A stretch of 64,000 nt of DNA from Paenibacillus periandrae (lineage in GTDB: Bacteria > Bacillota > Bacilli > Paenibacillales > NBRC-103111), in NCBI RefSeq assembly GCF_022458865.1, contig NZ_JAJNMU010000027.1, positions 1 through 64,000 of the forward strand, given 5' to 3'. Position numbers and translations under genes: made by a program. The notes under the pieces are model-generated. The model worked only from the letters and a program-made list of their open reading frames with translations, made no database searches and had not been told where the DNA came from. Each line of letters opens with the position of its first letter. Position 1 is the first letter of the stretch. Positions 1 to 10,376 of the stretch are shown one piece after another.

Positions 1-1
1 T

Positions 2-103
2 TTTCATAAGTATTATGTCATCCGTACTCATGTCGCAGCTTTCATGAAACGGGTTAATCAGAGCCCTCTTGAATTGATTGATCGGCTACTGGTTCGGGCG
101 TAA
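2..103 (+). CDS. C-terminal end of an unidentified gene
   Basis: An open frame runs from the window edge to TAA at 101-103 and gives 33 residues ending in PLELIDRLLVRA. I do not recognise the family. Because the 5' part lies outside the window, no function can be assigned. It could also be an accidental open frame. Confidence 0.3.
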   Translation, partial: FHKYYVIRTHVAAFMKRVNQSPLELIDRLLVRA

Positions 104-138
104 AGATTTTCAGTTCAATCTATATAGTTATTGCCGAC

Positions 139-300
139 ATGGTGAAAAACGGTTACTGCTCCCCTGTCCGTTTCCACTCCTCCGAATACGAGGAGCTGCG
201 AGTACTCATGGCTAACCGGGCGCAGCAGGGAATTCAGCAACCGTTGGATGCAGTCGCTGCTGTTTGCCAACATGGCGCGAGAGATTTGGAAGAGCTTTAA
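139..300 (+). CDS. small ORF of 53 residues, function unknown
   Basis: ATG at 139 to TAA at 300 encodes a short protein with no signal peptide or membrane segment. No clear ribosome site precedes it. A good intrinsic terminator follows 8 bases after the stop, which suggests a real transcript ends here. It may be the degraded end of a longer gene; I do not recognise it. Confidence 0.25.
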   Translation: MVKNGYCSPVRFHSSEYEELRVLMANRAQQGIQQPLDAVAAVCQHGARDLEEL

Positions 301-308
301 TAATCATC

Positions 309-351
309 AAAAAAAGATGAAGCGCCCTTATCCGGAGCTCCATCTTTTTTT
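309..351 (+). terminator. intrinsic terminator
   Basis: An A-rich arm with GATG (309-319) pairs with CATC plus a T run (341-351). The loop contains GCGCCC and GGAGC. It could work in either direction. Confidence 0.6.
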
Positions 352-439
352 GTCCTATTCTGTATTCTACCCACTCCTAGCATTTCATTATATAATGATC
401 AGGTTGGACAACTGAAGTTAGAGAGGGGATATAAACTTT

Positions 440-2014
440 ATGACAACGAAAGTTATGATTGTGGATGATGAAATATTGGCCATAAACCATATCAAAAAAA
501 TGATAGATTGGCAGCAGTACGGGTTTGCTGTTGTAAGTGAAGCCACTAATCCCAGGATCGCCCTGGCTTATTTTGAACAGATGCAGCCGGACGTCATATT
601 AGTCGACATCAGAATGCCGGTGATGAACGGACTGGAATTCAGCAAGAAAGTACTCTCTTCCGGTTACCCGGTCAAAATCGTCCTGCTCACCTCCTATAAG
701 GAATTTGAGTATGCAAAGGAGGCCATAAATATCGGCGTATTTGACTACTTGCTGAAACATGAGGTACATGCCGATACCCTGCTGGCCGTATTGTCTAAAA
801 TCAAGCTTGAACTGGAGCGGGAGAAGATTCGCGAAAGCATGATCCGTAGGCAACTGCTGACCGATATCTTGTCCGGGCGATTAACCGCAGGACAGCAGAG
901 CGCTCCGGCGTTGGAATCGGTACGGTCCGCAGGGGAACAGTTCGTTTTTTTTCTGCTGAAGCCAGACACACCTTTCCCTATCATGAGTCCTCATGAAAAG
1001 CAAGCGGGACAAATACAGATTGAATCGCCCTCAAGCACCGAATTTGCAATTGTTGAAATATTGCCGTTTGTGGGGGAATGCTTGGGAATTCTGGTGGCTT
1101 GTCCAAAGGTTCACAGCCAAAAACAGCTCAACGACCTGTTGTTTGCCTTCTGCCGAGACTTACAAAAAAAATACAGCTTCGAAAACGGCGATACAGCTTC
1201 TATTATTTTCTCTTTTCCGTTTTCCGATCTTTTCGAGCTATTTGCTATCGCAAAACAAGCGGAACGGTTTGTGCACAAAACCGTATTTTTCGGCAGGAAT
1301 CAGTTCATGCAGCTGCACAATTTCACGATGGCACCCGATTCGGCCTATGCTTCATTGAAAGATCAAATCTCAAGCATTGGGAAGCAGCTAGACTCTGACG
1401 ATACGAGCCTACTGGTTCATAATGTTGAGGAAGTTTTTCAGATGGTGTCGAAATATGTTGATGCTGATCTTCTGCACACCCTATGCCGCAAATTAATCGA
1501 GATATTAAATCAATTCAGAGCAATGCATCATATGACTGACTTGGAGGAGCAATTGAATCACGGGTTAATCGACTGTTCCCAGTGGTTTACGGTAAATGGC
1601 ATTCGCGATTGGTTTGTGGGGATTTTTAAAGATTCGCTGCACGAAGCTCGCTGTAGAAAGATTCCGGAATACTCGCGTAAAGTTCGTCAGACCGTCGAAT
1701 ATATCCAGAATAACTATGCCGAAGATCTGACAGCGGAAGGACTTGCCGAACAATTGGCGATAAGAGGCGACCGTCTCAGGCATCTGTTCAAAGAAGAAAC
1801 CGGTCAGACGATTTTGGAATATATCACGAAAGTCCGCATGGAACAATCGAAAAAACTGCTGGCGGACGGACGTTATAAAATATATGAAGTCGCCGACATG
1901 GTCGGTTATAGCAGCAGCCAATATTTCAGTCAGGTATTTCGGAAGATGTCGGGAATGACTCCCTTGGAATTTTTGGAGGGGAAAGTGAATTACACCCATG
2001 AAAATGAAAATTAG
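440..2014 (+). CDS. response regulator with AraC-type DNA-binding domain (YesN type)
   Basis: A cytoplasmic transcription factor of 524 residues. The receiver domain (about 1-120) has the acidic pair D9/D10 and the phosphoacceptor D56 in VDIRMP. A long variable middle section follows, and the last 100 residues form an AraC helix-turn-helix pair with a GYSSSQYFSQVFRK-type signature. The start at 440 follows GAGAGGGGA. It overlaps the next gene, a YesM-type kinase, by 17 bp and is the likely partner. In this family the pair usually senses an extracellular signal and activates the neighbouring sugar ABC operon, here the transporter at 3856-7063. Confidence 0.9.
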   Translation: MTTKVMIVDDEILAINHIKKMIDWQQYGFAVVSEATNPRIALAYFEQMQPDVILVDIRMPVMNGLEFSKKVLSSGYPVKIVLLTSYKEFEYAKEAINIGVFDYLLKHEVHADTLLAVLSKIKLELEREKIRESMIRRQLLTDILSGRLTAGQQSAPALESVRSAGEQFVFFLLKPDTPFPIMSPHEKQAGQIQIESPSSTEFAIVEILPFVGECLGILVACPKVHSQKQLNDLLFAFCRDLQKKYSFENGDTASIIFSFPFSDLFELFAIAKQAERFVHKTVFFGRNQFMQLHNFTMAPDSAYASLKDQISSIGKQLDSDDTSLLVHNVEEVFQMVSKYVDADLLHTLCRKLIEILNQFRAMHHMTDLEEQLNHGLIDCSQWFTVNGIRDWFVGIFKDSLHEARCRKIPEYSRKVRQTVEYIQNNYAEDLTAEGLAEQLAIRGDRLRHLFKEETGQTILEYITKVRMEQSKKLLADGRYKIYEVADMVGYSSSQYFSQVFRKMSGMTPLEFLEGKVNYTHENEN

Positions 2015-3773
2015 AACCAAGTTTATCGCAAGTACATTAATGGTTGTTTCGGTCTCTTTGATATTGAGCGGTCTTTTTACTAACAATTATGTAACTCGGA
2101 TCCTAAGGGAACAAGCCATCAAGGACAGCATGACCAAACTGGCCCAAATATCGTCACAAATTCAGAAGGTCCAGGATACGGCGGTTAAAACCACGGAATA
2201 TATCGTATCTGACAATGAGATCAATACACTGATTATCCCAAATTCCAGCGCGAGTCTCGAGCAGACCTATTTCCAAAAGTACAACATCCAGGAAAAATTA
2301 AAAAGGTTTACCGCTTTAAACATTTCAATTTTGAATGTGATGATCGTTCGGAATGACGGGGAAGTATTCTCTAGCAACTCGGGCTACGGGGATTACTTCA
2401 CTGGGTATTTGCAGGAGTCTTGGTTTGTCCCTTTCCGAGAAAATCGCTTAAAGAGGGGCTTCTCGATTCCGCACAATTTCTTTTTCTCTAACGGGCTCCA
2501 GAAAGTGATCAGCTATGTCGTATCTTACCGAAACAGCGAGGACAAAACGTCGGAGAAATATTTCCTCGTGCTTGATATCGGCTATTCCGAAATCGCGAAC
2601 GCCTTCAGTAAAGGCCAGAACGATTTCGAACAAATTCTTTTATTTAACGAAGAAGCCGACATCCTTTTCAACAGCCGGTCTGACCGCAAGTATGAAGATT
2701 ATGTCGGACACACCTTTCTATCCAATCAAAACTTTTTCGAAAACAATGATTATATTGCAATCACCGATAACGTCATGAAGGATGGCTGGATGCAGGCAGG
2801 TATTATCTCCAAAACGAAGTTATTTGACAAAATCAATAAAATGTATATTTATTTGCTTTTTATTTTATTATCCAGTTTTTTATTTATCCTAATTATGATC
2901 CTGCCGCTCATACTTAACATCACCAAGCCGATATTGAAGCTCACACAAGCGATGAGACGTGTTTCAACGGGAGACCTCATTCCACAAATTTCAATCAAGA
3001 GCGGTGACGAAATGGAGATTCTCGGTTCAGGCTTCAACCTGATGGTGACTCAATTGAAGCATCAGATCGAATCCTCCATACAGCATGAAGAGTTGAAGCG
3101 CCAAATGCAAATCAATCTGCTGATGTCCCAGATCAACCCGCATTTCCTGTACAATACGCTGAATACTGTCATCTATTTATCAGAGGCCCGAAGAAACGAG
3201 GATGTGGCGAAGATTACAACAGCGCTAATTGATATCCTGCAGGATACGATTAAAACAGGAGAAGGGGGCGTTTTTTCCACTCTAAGAGAAGAAAAGAGCA
3301 TCATTCATAAATACGTGGAGATTCAACAATACCGTTACCCCGAAAAATTTCGTTTGGAATGGGCTATCGACGACAATCTAATGGACATTATCATTCCGAG
3401 AATGCTGATCCAACCCCTTGTGGAAAATGCCCTGTTTCACGGCATATGTGCGTCCGAAAACTTCGGAATTATCAGCATCGGTGCCCGGCTTGAGGAAAAA
3501 CATATCATACTATCCGTGGAGGATAATGGAATCGGAATGGAACAACAGACGCTGGAGCAGGTCCAAACCTTTTCCCACAATGGTAATAATGCAGACTCTA
3601 TAAGGGGAATCGGACTTTCCAATATTAAAAACCGGATTCAATTTCATTATGGAGAAGATTGCGATTTAAACATCCGGAGCGCGCCCCTTGCAGGTACGGT
3701 CGTCAGCTTCCGGCTCCCTAATTACGGACCAAAGAAAGCGCTTAAAAAAGTACCGGTATTTTATACAAAATAG
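1998..3773 (+). CDS. membrane sensor histidine kinase (YesM type)
   Basis: 591 residues. A transmembrane segment near 9-30 and a second near 284-305 flank a large extracytoplasmic sensing domain. A HAMP linker follows (about 306-358), then the His_kinase domain with the phosphorylated H382 in QINPHFLYNTLN. The C-terminal HATPase has N-box LVENALFHGI and G-box DNGIGM. It overlaps the response regulator gene, so the two are translationally coupled. It is predicted to respond to a saccharide outside the cell and to control the downstream transporter. Confidence 0.9.
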   Translation: MKMKIRTKFIASTLMVVSVSLILSGLFTNNYVTRILREQAIKDSMTKLAQISSQIQKVQDTAVKTTEYIVSDNEINTLIIPNSSASLEQTYFQKYNIQEKLKRFTALNISILNVMIVRNDGEVFSSNSGYGDYFTGYLQESWFVPFRENRLKRGFSIPHNFFFSNGLQKVISYVVSYRNSEDKTSEKYFLVLDIGYSEIANAFSKGQNDFEQILLFNEEADILFNSRSDRKYEDYVGHTFLSNQNFFENNDYIAITDNVMKDGWMQAGIISKTKLFDKINKMYIYLLFILLSSFLFILIMILPLILNITKPILKLTQAMRRVSTGDLIPQISIKSGDEMEILGSGFNLMVTQLKHQIESSIQHEELKRQMQINLLMSQINPHFLYNTLNTVIYLSEARRNEDVAKITTALIDILQDTIKTGEGGVFSTLREEKSIIHKYVEIQQYRYPEKFRLEWAIDDNLMDIIIPRMLIQPLVENALFHGICASENFGIISIGARLEEKHIILSVEDNGIGMEQQTLEQVQTFSHNGNNADSIRGIGLSNIKNRIQFHYGEDCDLNIRSAPLAGTVVSFRLPNYGPKKALKKVPVFYTK

Positions 3774-3821
3774 CCGGATTGTATAGTTCCTCCTTGAAAA
3801 GGGTGATGTTAAGATAAGGCA

Positions 3822-3835
3822 TGTAAGCGCTATTA
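3822..3835 (+). promoter_or_regulatory. candidate cre site (CcpA operator)
   Basis: TGTAAGCGCTATTA differs from the cre consensus TGWAANCGNTNWCA at one position. It sits about 20 bp before the start of the sugar-binding protein gene, where CcpA would cause glucose repression of the transporter. Confidence 0.5.
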
Positions 3836-3855
3836 ATCACTATGGAGGGGATCAA

Positions 3856-5193
3856 ATGATTCAAGGAAAGACCAAAAAAGGGCTGACTATGCTCTTGACG
3901 CTCGTATTTCTAACAGCCATATTCACAGGATGCGGCAGCAACGAACCAAGCACGCCGGCAGTAGCGGAACAAGCGAAAAAAACCGAGGATCTCAAAGCGA
4001 CCATTAAAGTGTGGGACTGGGATGAAACGTTTCTTAAAACGATGATACCGGAATTTAATAAGGTGTATCCAAACATCAAAGTGGAATATACGGTTGTGCC
4101 GAGTAAAGATTACTTACAGAAGCTGCAAAGCGGCATTGCCTCGGGCTCCGATGTGCCGGACGTCATTCTTGGCGAAGTTGGTTCCCGCGGGAAGCTGTTC
4201 GATCTGGATATACTCGAGAACCTGGAAAAAACCCCATACAATTTAAAAAAAGAACAACTGCTCGATTATGTTGTTCCATTTATGTCCAACAGTAAAAATG
4301 AATTGGTCGGTGTAGAGCAGTCAATTACTCCCGCAGGACTCGCTTATCGCAGAGATTTGGCTAAAAAATACTTCGGAACGGACGATCCGGTAGAATTGGA
4401 AAAGTTGCTTCCCGATTGGAATGCGTTCATTGTCAAAGGAGTTGAAACCAAAGAGAAGAGTGGAGGCACTGTAACCATGCTTCCTGGTGTTGGGGATGCA
4501 TATACGGTTCTCAAAGGACAAGCTGCCAAAGAATATGTAAATGGCACGCAGATCGACCTGACTTCCCGTTTAAAGGAGCCACTGGAGACGGTGTTTAAAA
4601 TGAGAGATACCGGAATTCTTGGCAAATACGAGATGAACACTCCAGGCTGGGCAGCTTCCATGTCCAAAGGTGAAAACATTTTCTATCTGTTTGCGCCATG
4701 GAGTGCTCAATGGGAAATCGCCTCCAATGACAAGGAAGGCAAAGGAAGATGGGGTCTGGTGAAAGCGCCGGGTGGCAGCTTTACACGAGGTGGAACATCG
4801 ATCAGCCTGTATAGGGACAGTAAAGTTAAAGAAGCGGCATGGGCATATATCCAATTCTGCTATTTGACTGATGAAGGAACCAAAATCACTTTCCAAAAAT
4901 TCGGGAACATTCCGGGTATCAAGTCATTCTATGAAAAGAATAGGGACCTTATTGAAAAAGGTTCAGAAAACGATCCTTTTTTTGGCGGTCAAAACCTAAC
5001 GAAGTACTTTTTAGAAAAGATTGTTCCTGATGTAAAAGGCGAGCGTCAAACGAAATACGAATCTATAGTGAACAGCGTCTTTAAAACCTTGTATCCGCTC
5101 TGGACGAAAGATGGATCTATCAACGCCGGCAGCGCTCTAGAAAAGTTTAAAGCCGAAGTAAAAAATAAAGCGCCTGAAGCTACGGTAAAATAA
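3856..5193 (+). CDS. sugar ABC transporter, lipoprotein substrate-binding protein
   Basis: 445 residues with a lipoprotein signal: basic start, hydrophobic stretch and lipobox ending at C26 (FTGC). The body is a family 1 extracellular solute-binding protein beginning IKVWDWDE. It captures an oligosaccharide outside the membrane and delivers it to the permeases at 5304 and 6260. The ribosome site GGAGGGG lies before ATG 3856. No ATPase gene is nearby; such systems in Bacilli usually share a multipurpose ATPase (MsmX type). The GH38 gene downstream suggests a mannose-containing glycan, but that is inference. Confidence 0.88.
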   Translation: MIQGKTKKGLTMLLTLVFLTAIFTGCGSNEPSTPAVAEQAKKTEDLKATIKVWDWDETFLKTMIPEFNKVYPNIKVEYTVVPSKDYLQKLQSGIASGSDVPDVILGEVGSRGKLFDLDILENLEKTPYNLKKEQLLDYVVPFMSNSKNELVGVEQSITPAGLAYRRDLAKKYFGTDDPVELEKLLPDWNAFIVKGVETKEKSGGTVTMLPGVGDAYTVLKGQAAKEYVNGTQIDLTSRLKEPLETVFKMRDTGILGKYEMNTPGWAASMSKGENIFYLFAPWSAQWEIASNDKEGKGRWGLVKAPGGSFTRGGTSISLYRDSKVKEAAWAYIQFCYLTDEGTKITFQKFGNIPGIKSFYEKNRDLIEKGSENDPFFGGQNLTKYFLEKIVPDVKGERQTKYESIVNSVFKTLYPLWTKDGSINAGSALEKFKAEVKNKAPEATVK

Positions 5194-5216
5194 ATAATTA
5201 CTGATTTGCTCGAATA

Positions 5217-5275
5217 AAGCAGCCGTGAGCGACTTGATTACTCCACCTCTGTTACGTGCTGCTTAATTCGTTTTT
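5217..5275 (+). terminator. intercistronic hairpin between binding protein and permease
   Basis: AAGCAGC with CGT (5217-5226) pairs with ACG and GCTGCTT (about 5254-5264), and a T-rich stretch follows. Such hairpins often lower expression of permeases relative to the binding protein. Confidence 0.45.
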
Positions 5276-5303
5276 ATATCCAAATATAAAAGGAGGAGTG
5301 AGT

Positions 5304-6263
5304 TTGACTATGGAAACCAGGACAACACTTGACAAGACCCTCCTGAGAACTTCTAAAAAGAGCCTTACGGGAATAAAGAAGTGGCCCTACATCTTTTCCC
5401 TTCCGTTCGTTGTGACATATTTGGCTTTTCATTTTTACCCGGTCGTTTACTCCTTTTATTTAAGCTTAAATGACTGGAACGGAGTGGGTCCAAAGACATT
5501 TGTCGGGTTCAAAAATTATGTGAATCTGCTGACCAACGATCCCCTGTTCTACAAATCACTCTACAATACATTTTTAATTATGCTGATGTCGCTTCCGGTA
5601 ACCCTTTTTCTCGGCATGCTGCTAGCATATATCATATTTAACTTGACAAAGGGAAGGCATGTTTTTCAAACGGTCAATTTCTTGCCGTATATTACAACCC
5701 CTGTCGCTATCGGCTTTATTTTCTCATTTATGTTTGATTGGAAAGTCGGCCTTGTCAATCAATTGATTGTCAAGCTTGGATGGATGGAAGAAGGGGTCTA
5801 CTGGTTGCAGGAGCCCTGGGCAGCAAGGTGCATCATTGCGTTTATGGTCATATGGAAATTTCTTGGCTACTTTATGGCCATTTATTTATCCGGAATGACA
5901 GCGATTCCTCACGATTTGTACGAAGCGGCCAGGGTGGACGGATCATCCGGCTTCCATTTGTTTACGCATATTACGCTGCCTTTGCTAAAGAACATTACAA
6001 TTTTCCTTGTCGTTACTTCTATCATCGGAGGATGGCAGTTATTCGATGAGCCAAAATTGCTCTACGATGGGGCAGGAAGCAGTGGCGTCGGCGGCCCCGA
6101 AAATGCAGCTCTTACCGTAATCTGGAAATTTGTCGACGATTCGTTTATCTCCAATAACAGATTCGGCTATAGCTCGGCCATAGCTTATACTTTATTCGTT
6201 ATCATCATCATTTTCTCTATCGCCAGTTATAAATTGTCTTCCGGAAGGGAGGAAAAGCTATGA
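5304..6263 (+). CDS. sugar ABC transporter permease 1
   Basis: About 319 residues with six predicted membrane helices and the EAA loop EAARVDGSSGFHLF that contacts the ATPase. I place the start at TTG 5304, seven bases after AGGAGG (5291-5296). ATG 5310 is the alternative, and the longer frame from 5256 has no ribosome site. MalF/UgpA-type subunit. The stop overlaps the next permease by 4 bp, so the two are translationally coupled. Confidence 0.88.
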   Translation: MTMETRTTLDKTLLRTSKKSLTGIKKWPYIFSLPFVVTYLAFHFYPVVYSFYLSLNDWNGVGPKTFVGFKNYVNLLTNDPLFYKSLYNTFLIMLMSLPVTLFLGMLLAYIIFNLTKGRHVFQTVNFLPYITTPVAIGFIFSFMFDWKVGLVNQLIVKLGWMEEGVYWLQEPWAARCIIAFMVIWKFLGYFMAIYLSGMTAIPHDLYEAARVDGSSGFHLFTHITLPLLKNITIFLVVTSIIGGWQLFDEPKLLYDGAGSSGVGGPENAALTVIWKFVDDSFISNNRFGYSSAIAYTLFVIIIIFSIASYKLSSGREEKL

Positions 6264-7063
6264 GAATTTTGCTGTGGCTTTTATTGGGTATTATAACGAT
6301 TGTGTCTTTAATCCCTTTTTACGTTATGCTGATGATGTCCACCTACTTCACTGAAGATATCTACTCAGGCATACCTCTGCTTCCCGGCGATTATCTGCTG
6401 GAGAATCTGAAAACGGTATTTAAATCCAATTTTTTTCGGGTATACACGAATAGTTTAATTGTATCGGTCAGCGCGGTTTTGATAGCGGTCTCGATCAGCG
6501 CGATGATCGGCTATGCCCTTTCCAAATTTCAATTCCGGATGAATCGATTCCTGAATTACTTCATTATCGTAACGATGATGGTTCCCTCTCAAGTAGGATT
6601 AATCGGATATATTATTGAAATGAAAAATTTGGGCATGGGCAACACCTTGATGCCGGTCATTCTTAGCTGGGCGGGTACTTCTTTCGGGGCATTTTTCATG
6701 GTTCAGTTTATTAAGGACACCGTTCCGAATGAAATCATCGAATGCGCACGAATGGACGGCTGCTCCGAGCCCTCGATATTCATCCGGATCGTTCTGCCGT
6801 TGATTAAACCTGGATTGGCGACATTGTCTACACTGGTCTTTCTGTGGTCGTGGAACAGCTACTTGCTGCCGCTTGTCACTATCAATAATGCGAAATGGTA
6901 CACTATCCCCGTATTCGTTTCGACGCTGGGTGCCGTTTACCGGACGGATTACTCCGCACAAATGGCCGCTCTTGCAATGGCGACCCTTCCTGTATTGATC
7001 GTTTTCGTGCTGGGATCCAAAACATTCATTAAAGGCATCACCGCCGGAGCTGTCAAAGGATAG
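6260..7063 (+). CDS. sugar ABC transporter permease 2
   Basis: 267 residues, MalG/UgpE-type inner-membrane permease. The EAA motif reads ECARMDGCSEPSIF. The ATG overlaps the upstream stop (ATGA) and a strong GGGAGG site lies just before. It forms the heterodimeric channel with the preceding permease for the substrate bound by the 3856 lipoprotein. Confidence 0.88.
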   Translation: MRILLWLLLGIITIVSLIPFYVMLMMSTYFTEDIYSGIPLLPGDYLLENLKTVFKSNFFRVYTNSLIVSVSAVLIAVSISAMIGYALSKFQFRMNRFLNYFIIVTMMVPSQVGLIGYIIEMKNLGMGNTLMPVILSWAGTSFGAFFMVQFIKDTVPNEIIECARMDGCSEPSIFIRIVLPLIKPGLATLSTLVFLWSWNSYLLPLVTINNAKWYTIPVFVSTLGAVYRTDYSAQMAALAMATLPVLIVFVLGSKTFIKGITAGAVKG

Positions 7064-7130
7064 CCCCTGACTCTTAAACAAGATGGGCATAGTCCACTAC
7101 GAGCAATTTACTATATATTGGGGGAACCAT

Positions 7131-10100
7131 ATGTTTCATACAGTTGAAAAGCTGGAAAAGCGCACCGGCGAATTAGAGCCGTTTCGATACCGGGACAAGC
7201 TGGAGCTTGGGGGGATGCGGATCAAGGAGGAGTTGGATACACAGACCGGTCTTTACCCTGAAGAACGCGGTGATTGGAGCCCGATCGGCCTGGGAGACAG
7301 ATGGCAAGGCTATGATCAATATTTCTGGATTGCCGTGGATGCCACTGTACCGGAAGAATGGAATTCGAGCACAATTGTAGGCGTCTTCGATATGGGCGTC
7401 TCGGGAAGAGGAGCGATCAGCGGCTTCGAGTCTCTCCTTTTCGTAAACGGATCGCCGTACCAGGGTGTGGACAGCAATCATCAGGAAATGTTTTTCGAAT
7501 CGAGCTTGGCAGGAACAACGGCAGCGCTTCGTTTCAGGCTGTGGACCGGACTGAATGGATACAACCCTGCACCGACTCCAATTGAATATAAAATTCAACG
7601 GGCGGAGCTGTGCCTGCTTGATGAAGCGACCGACGACCTTTATTTCACGGCCAAGGCGGTATTGCAGACCTTAAGCGTACTGGATGAAAACAGACCCGAG
7701 TACCACAGCCTGCTTCGGATGCTGGATCGCGCCTTTTTACGGATCGATTGGTCGCGACCTGGATCGGAAGCGTTCTACCTTTCGGTTCAAGAAGCGATTG
7801 ATCTGTTCCGGGACGATTTGCTGAAGAATCCCAAGACGCACGCTGTCGTCGTTCAATGCATCGGCCATACCCATATCGATGTTGCCTGGCTGTGGAGGTT
7901 GCAGCATACGCGGGAGAAAGCGGCCCGGTCCTTCTCTACGGTGCTTCGCTTGATGGAGAAGTATCCGGAATATGTGTTTCTCCAGACGCAGCCTCAGCTT
8001 TACGAATATTTTAAGCAGGACTATCCCGAGCTTTATGAGCAAATCCGGGTTCGGGCGGCCGAGGGGCGATGGGAGGCCGGGGGTGCCATGTGGCTCGAAG
8101 CGGATTGCAATTTGTCCTCGGGTGAGTCGCTGGTGCGGCACATTTTGTATGGCACCCGCTTTTTGCAGAAGGAATTCGGGGTAACGTGCAATTATTTGTG
8201 GCTCCCCGATGTGTTCGGCTACAGCTGGTCCCTGCCACAGATCTTAAGGAAGAGCGGCATCACCATGTTCATGACTACGAAAATCAGCTGGAACCAATAC
8301 AACCGCATGCCTCACGATACATTCGTCTGGCGGGGGATTGACGGCTCCGAGGTGATCACTCATTTCATTACGACGCCGGACCCGAGCCGTTCGGAGAATG
8401 GTGCTTTTTTCTACACCTACAACGGAGGGATCTCCGCTCAATCGGTACAGGGCATCTGGAACGGGTACCGTGACAAGGGAGTTAATCAAAAGCTGCTGCT
8501 TGCCTATGGATACGGAGACGGTGGCGGGGGCGTAAATCGCGAGATGCTGGAGATGCGCAGACGATTTGCAGAGCTTCCGGGGCTCCCTCATGTGACGACA
8601 GGCCGGGCGGACGATTATTTCGCCGAGCTGGAGCAAACGGTCCGCAATACGGATCAATATGTACATACGTGGGACGGCGAGCTGTACTTGGAGTTGCACC
8701 GGGGCACCTATACGAGCCAGGCATACACGAAACGAATGAACCGCAAGCTGGAGCTTATGTACCGGGAGGCGGAATTTCTTCAGGTGCTCAGCAGGGGAAC
8801 GGATAAGTCCCTCACACCTGCTCAGGATTTGGCGGAGGGCTGGAAAATCATCCTGCGCAACCAGTTCCATGATATCATTCCTGGGTCTTCGATACGCGAG
8901 GTCTATGAAGATAGCAAAGAAGAGTACGCGGAAGCATTACAGCTCGCAGAGCGCAGCCGAGCCGAGTCGAGTCGTACCGGGCCTTGCTGCAGCCGGAGCC
9001 GTCGGCTTGGACGGTCGTTAACAGCTCGCCATGGCAACGAAATGATCTCGTCTTCGTTCCACTTACCGATGGCTCGGAGCGGGTAGAATGGGTGACCGGC
9101 TCCGGCGAGACCTGCTCGACTCAGCGTACCGAGGGCGGTTGGCTTGTGAATATAAGCAACATCCCCCCGATGGGGTATACGACGGTATTAGGTGCAGATT
9201 CGGAGAGGCCGGCTGTGTCGCCGCAATCCGTGCCCTTCCAATTCTCGGAGAACGGAATCGAAACTCCTTACTATACGTTGGAGTGGAATGGGCAGGGGCA
9301 CCTCACCGGCATATACGATAAAGCCGCCGGAAGAGAAGTGCTCCTGCCGGGTCAATGCGGAAACGTGTTTGAGGTGTTCGAGGATAAGCCGAAGAGCCGG
9401 CATGAGGCGTGGGATATCGATCTTTATTATTTGGAGAAGCGAAAGGTCGTCGGCGATTGCGCTGAGGTTCGGCTTGTTGAAGCGGGGCCGCTCCGAGCGG
9501 TGGTACGATTCACATGGAATTATATGAATTCCAGCATCGTCCAGAGCATGGTCCTTTACTCTCATAGCCGCCGGATTGAGTTTCAGACGACCGTAGACTG
9601 GAACGAGCAGCGCCAGCTGCTGAAGGTTGCATTCCCAGTCAATATTCGGGCAACGGAAGCCACCTATGATATTCAATTCGGGAATGTGAAACGGCCGACT
9701 CACTGGAATACAAGCTGGGATTACGCTCGGTTCGAAACCGTCGGCCATCAATGGGCGGATCTGTCCGAGCGCGGGTATGGCGTTAGCCTGTTGAACGATT
9801 GCAAGTACGGCTACGATATCAAGGATCACGTGATGCGATTGACCTTAATCAAGTCTGCCCTTATACCCGATCCTACGGCTGATCTGGGTGAACATCAATT
9901 CACCTACGCGCTTTATCCACATCAAGGTGATTGGTTTGAAGGGGAGACTGTGCAGGAGGCTTGGTGTTTGAATAACCCTCCGTCAGCCGTATTGGGCAAA
10001 CCGTCTGTCAGTAAGCAGTCCTTGTTTACGGTCTCTGCGCCTAATGTGTTTATCGATGCCGTCAAGTTGGCGGAGGAGGGTGAGGGTTTGATTATACGCC

Positions 10101-10276
10101 TTCATGAATTTGCATGCAGCAGAGGGTGTACAGACCTTTCATGCGGATTGCCGATTGCCATCTGGGAAGAAACCGATTTGCTCGAGAATGCAATTCCGGG
10201 AGGCAGCGAGGGCCAGGGTGACATTCAATTCGAGATCGCGCCCTATGAAATCAAGACGTTCCGGCTGCAGTTCTAG
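7131..10276 (+). pseudogene. GH38 alpha-mannosidase, split by a frameshift
   Basis: One glycosidase of about 1,045 residues is spread over two frames. The first frame starts at ATG 7131 (after GGGGG) and holds the N-terminal domain and the GH38 catalytic domain: zinc ligands in HTHIDVAWLW (H246, D250) and the likely nucleophile D325 in EADCN. It leaves the true frame at about 8960-8975, inside a run of GCCGAG/GTCGAG near-repeats, and stops at 9086. The rest (SYRALLQPEPSAW onward, to 10276) continues in another frame as the GH38 C-terminal beta domains. One lost base, or two gained, explains it; it could be a real mutation or a sequencing error. Predicted role: cleavage of alpha-mannosides imported by the upstream transporter. 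Confidence 0.85.
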
Positions 10277-10326
10277 GTAGCAAATTGCAGCCGAAGCCAT
10301 TACGGGTGTGATTGTATAAAAAAACT

Positions 10327-10369
10327 ACAGCAGCAGCCTGGGATTTATTCCGAAGCTGCTGCTGTTTTA
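10327..10369. terminator. bidirectional terminator
   Basis: ACAGCAGCAGC (10327-10337) and GCTGCTGCTGT (10355-10365) form a perfect 11-bp stem with a T run on the right and an A run on the left. It separates the mannosidase gene from the convergent gene at 10377. Confidence 0.8.
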
Positions 10370-10376
10370 TTGAACG

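Noticed and set aside
5256..5303. Upstream start for permease 1
   Set aside because: The codons overlap the intercistronic hairpin and have no ribosome site; AGGAGG supports TTG 5304.
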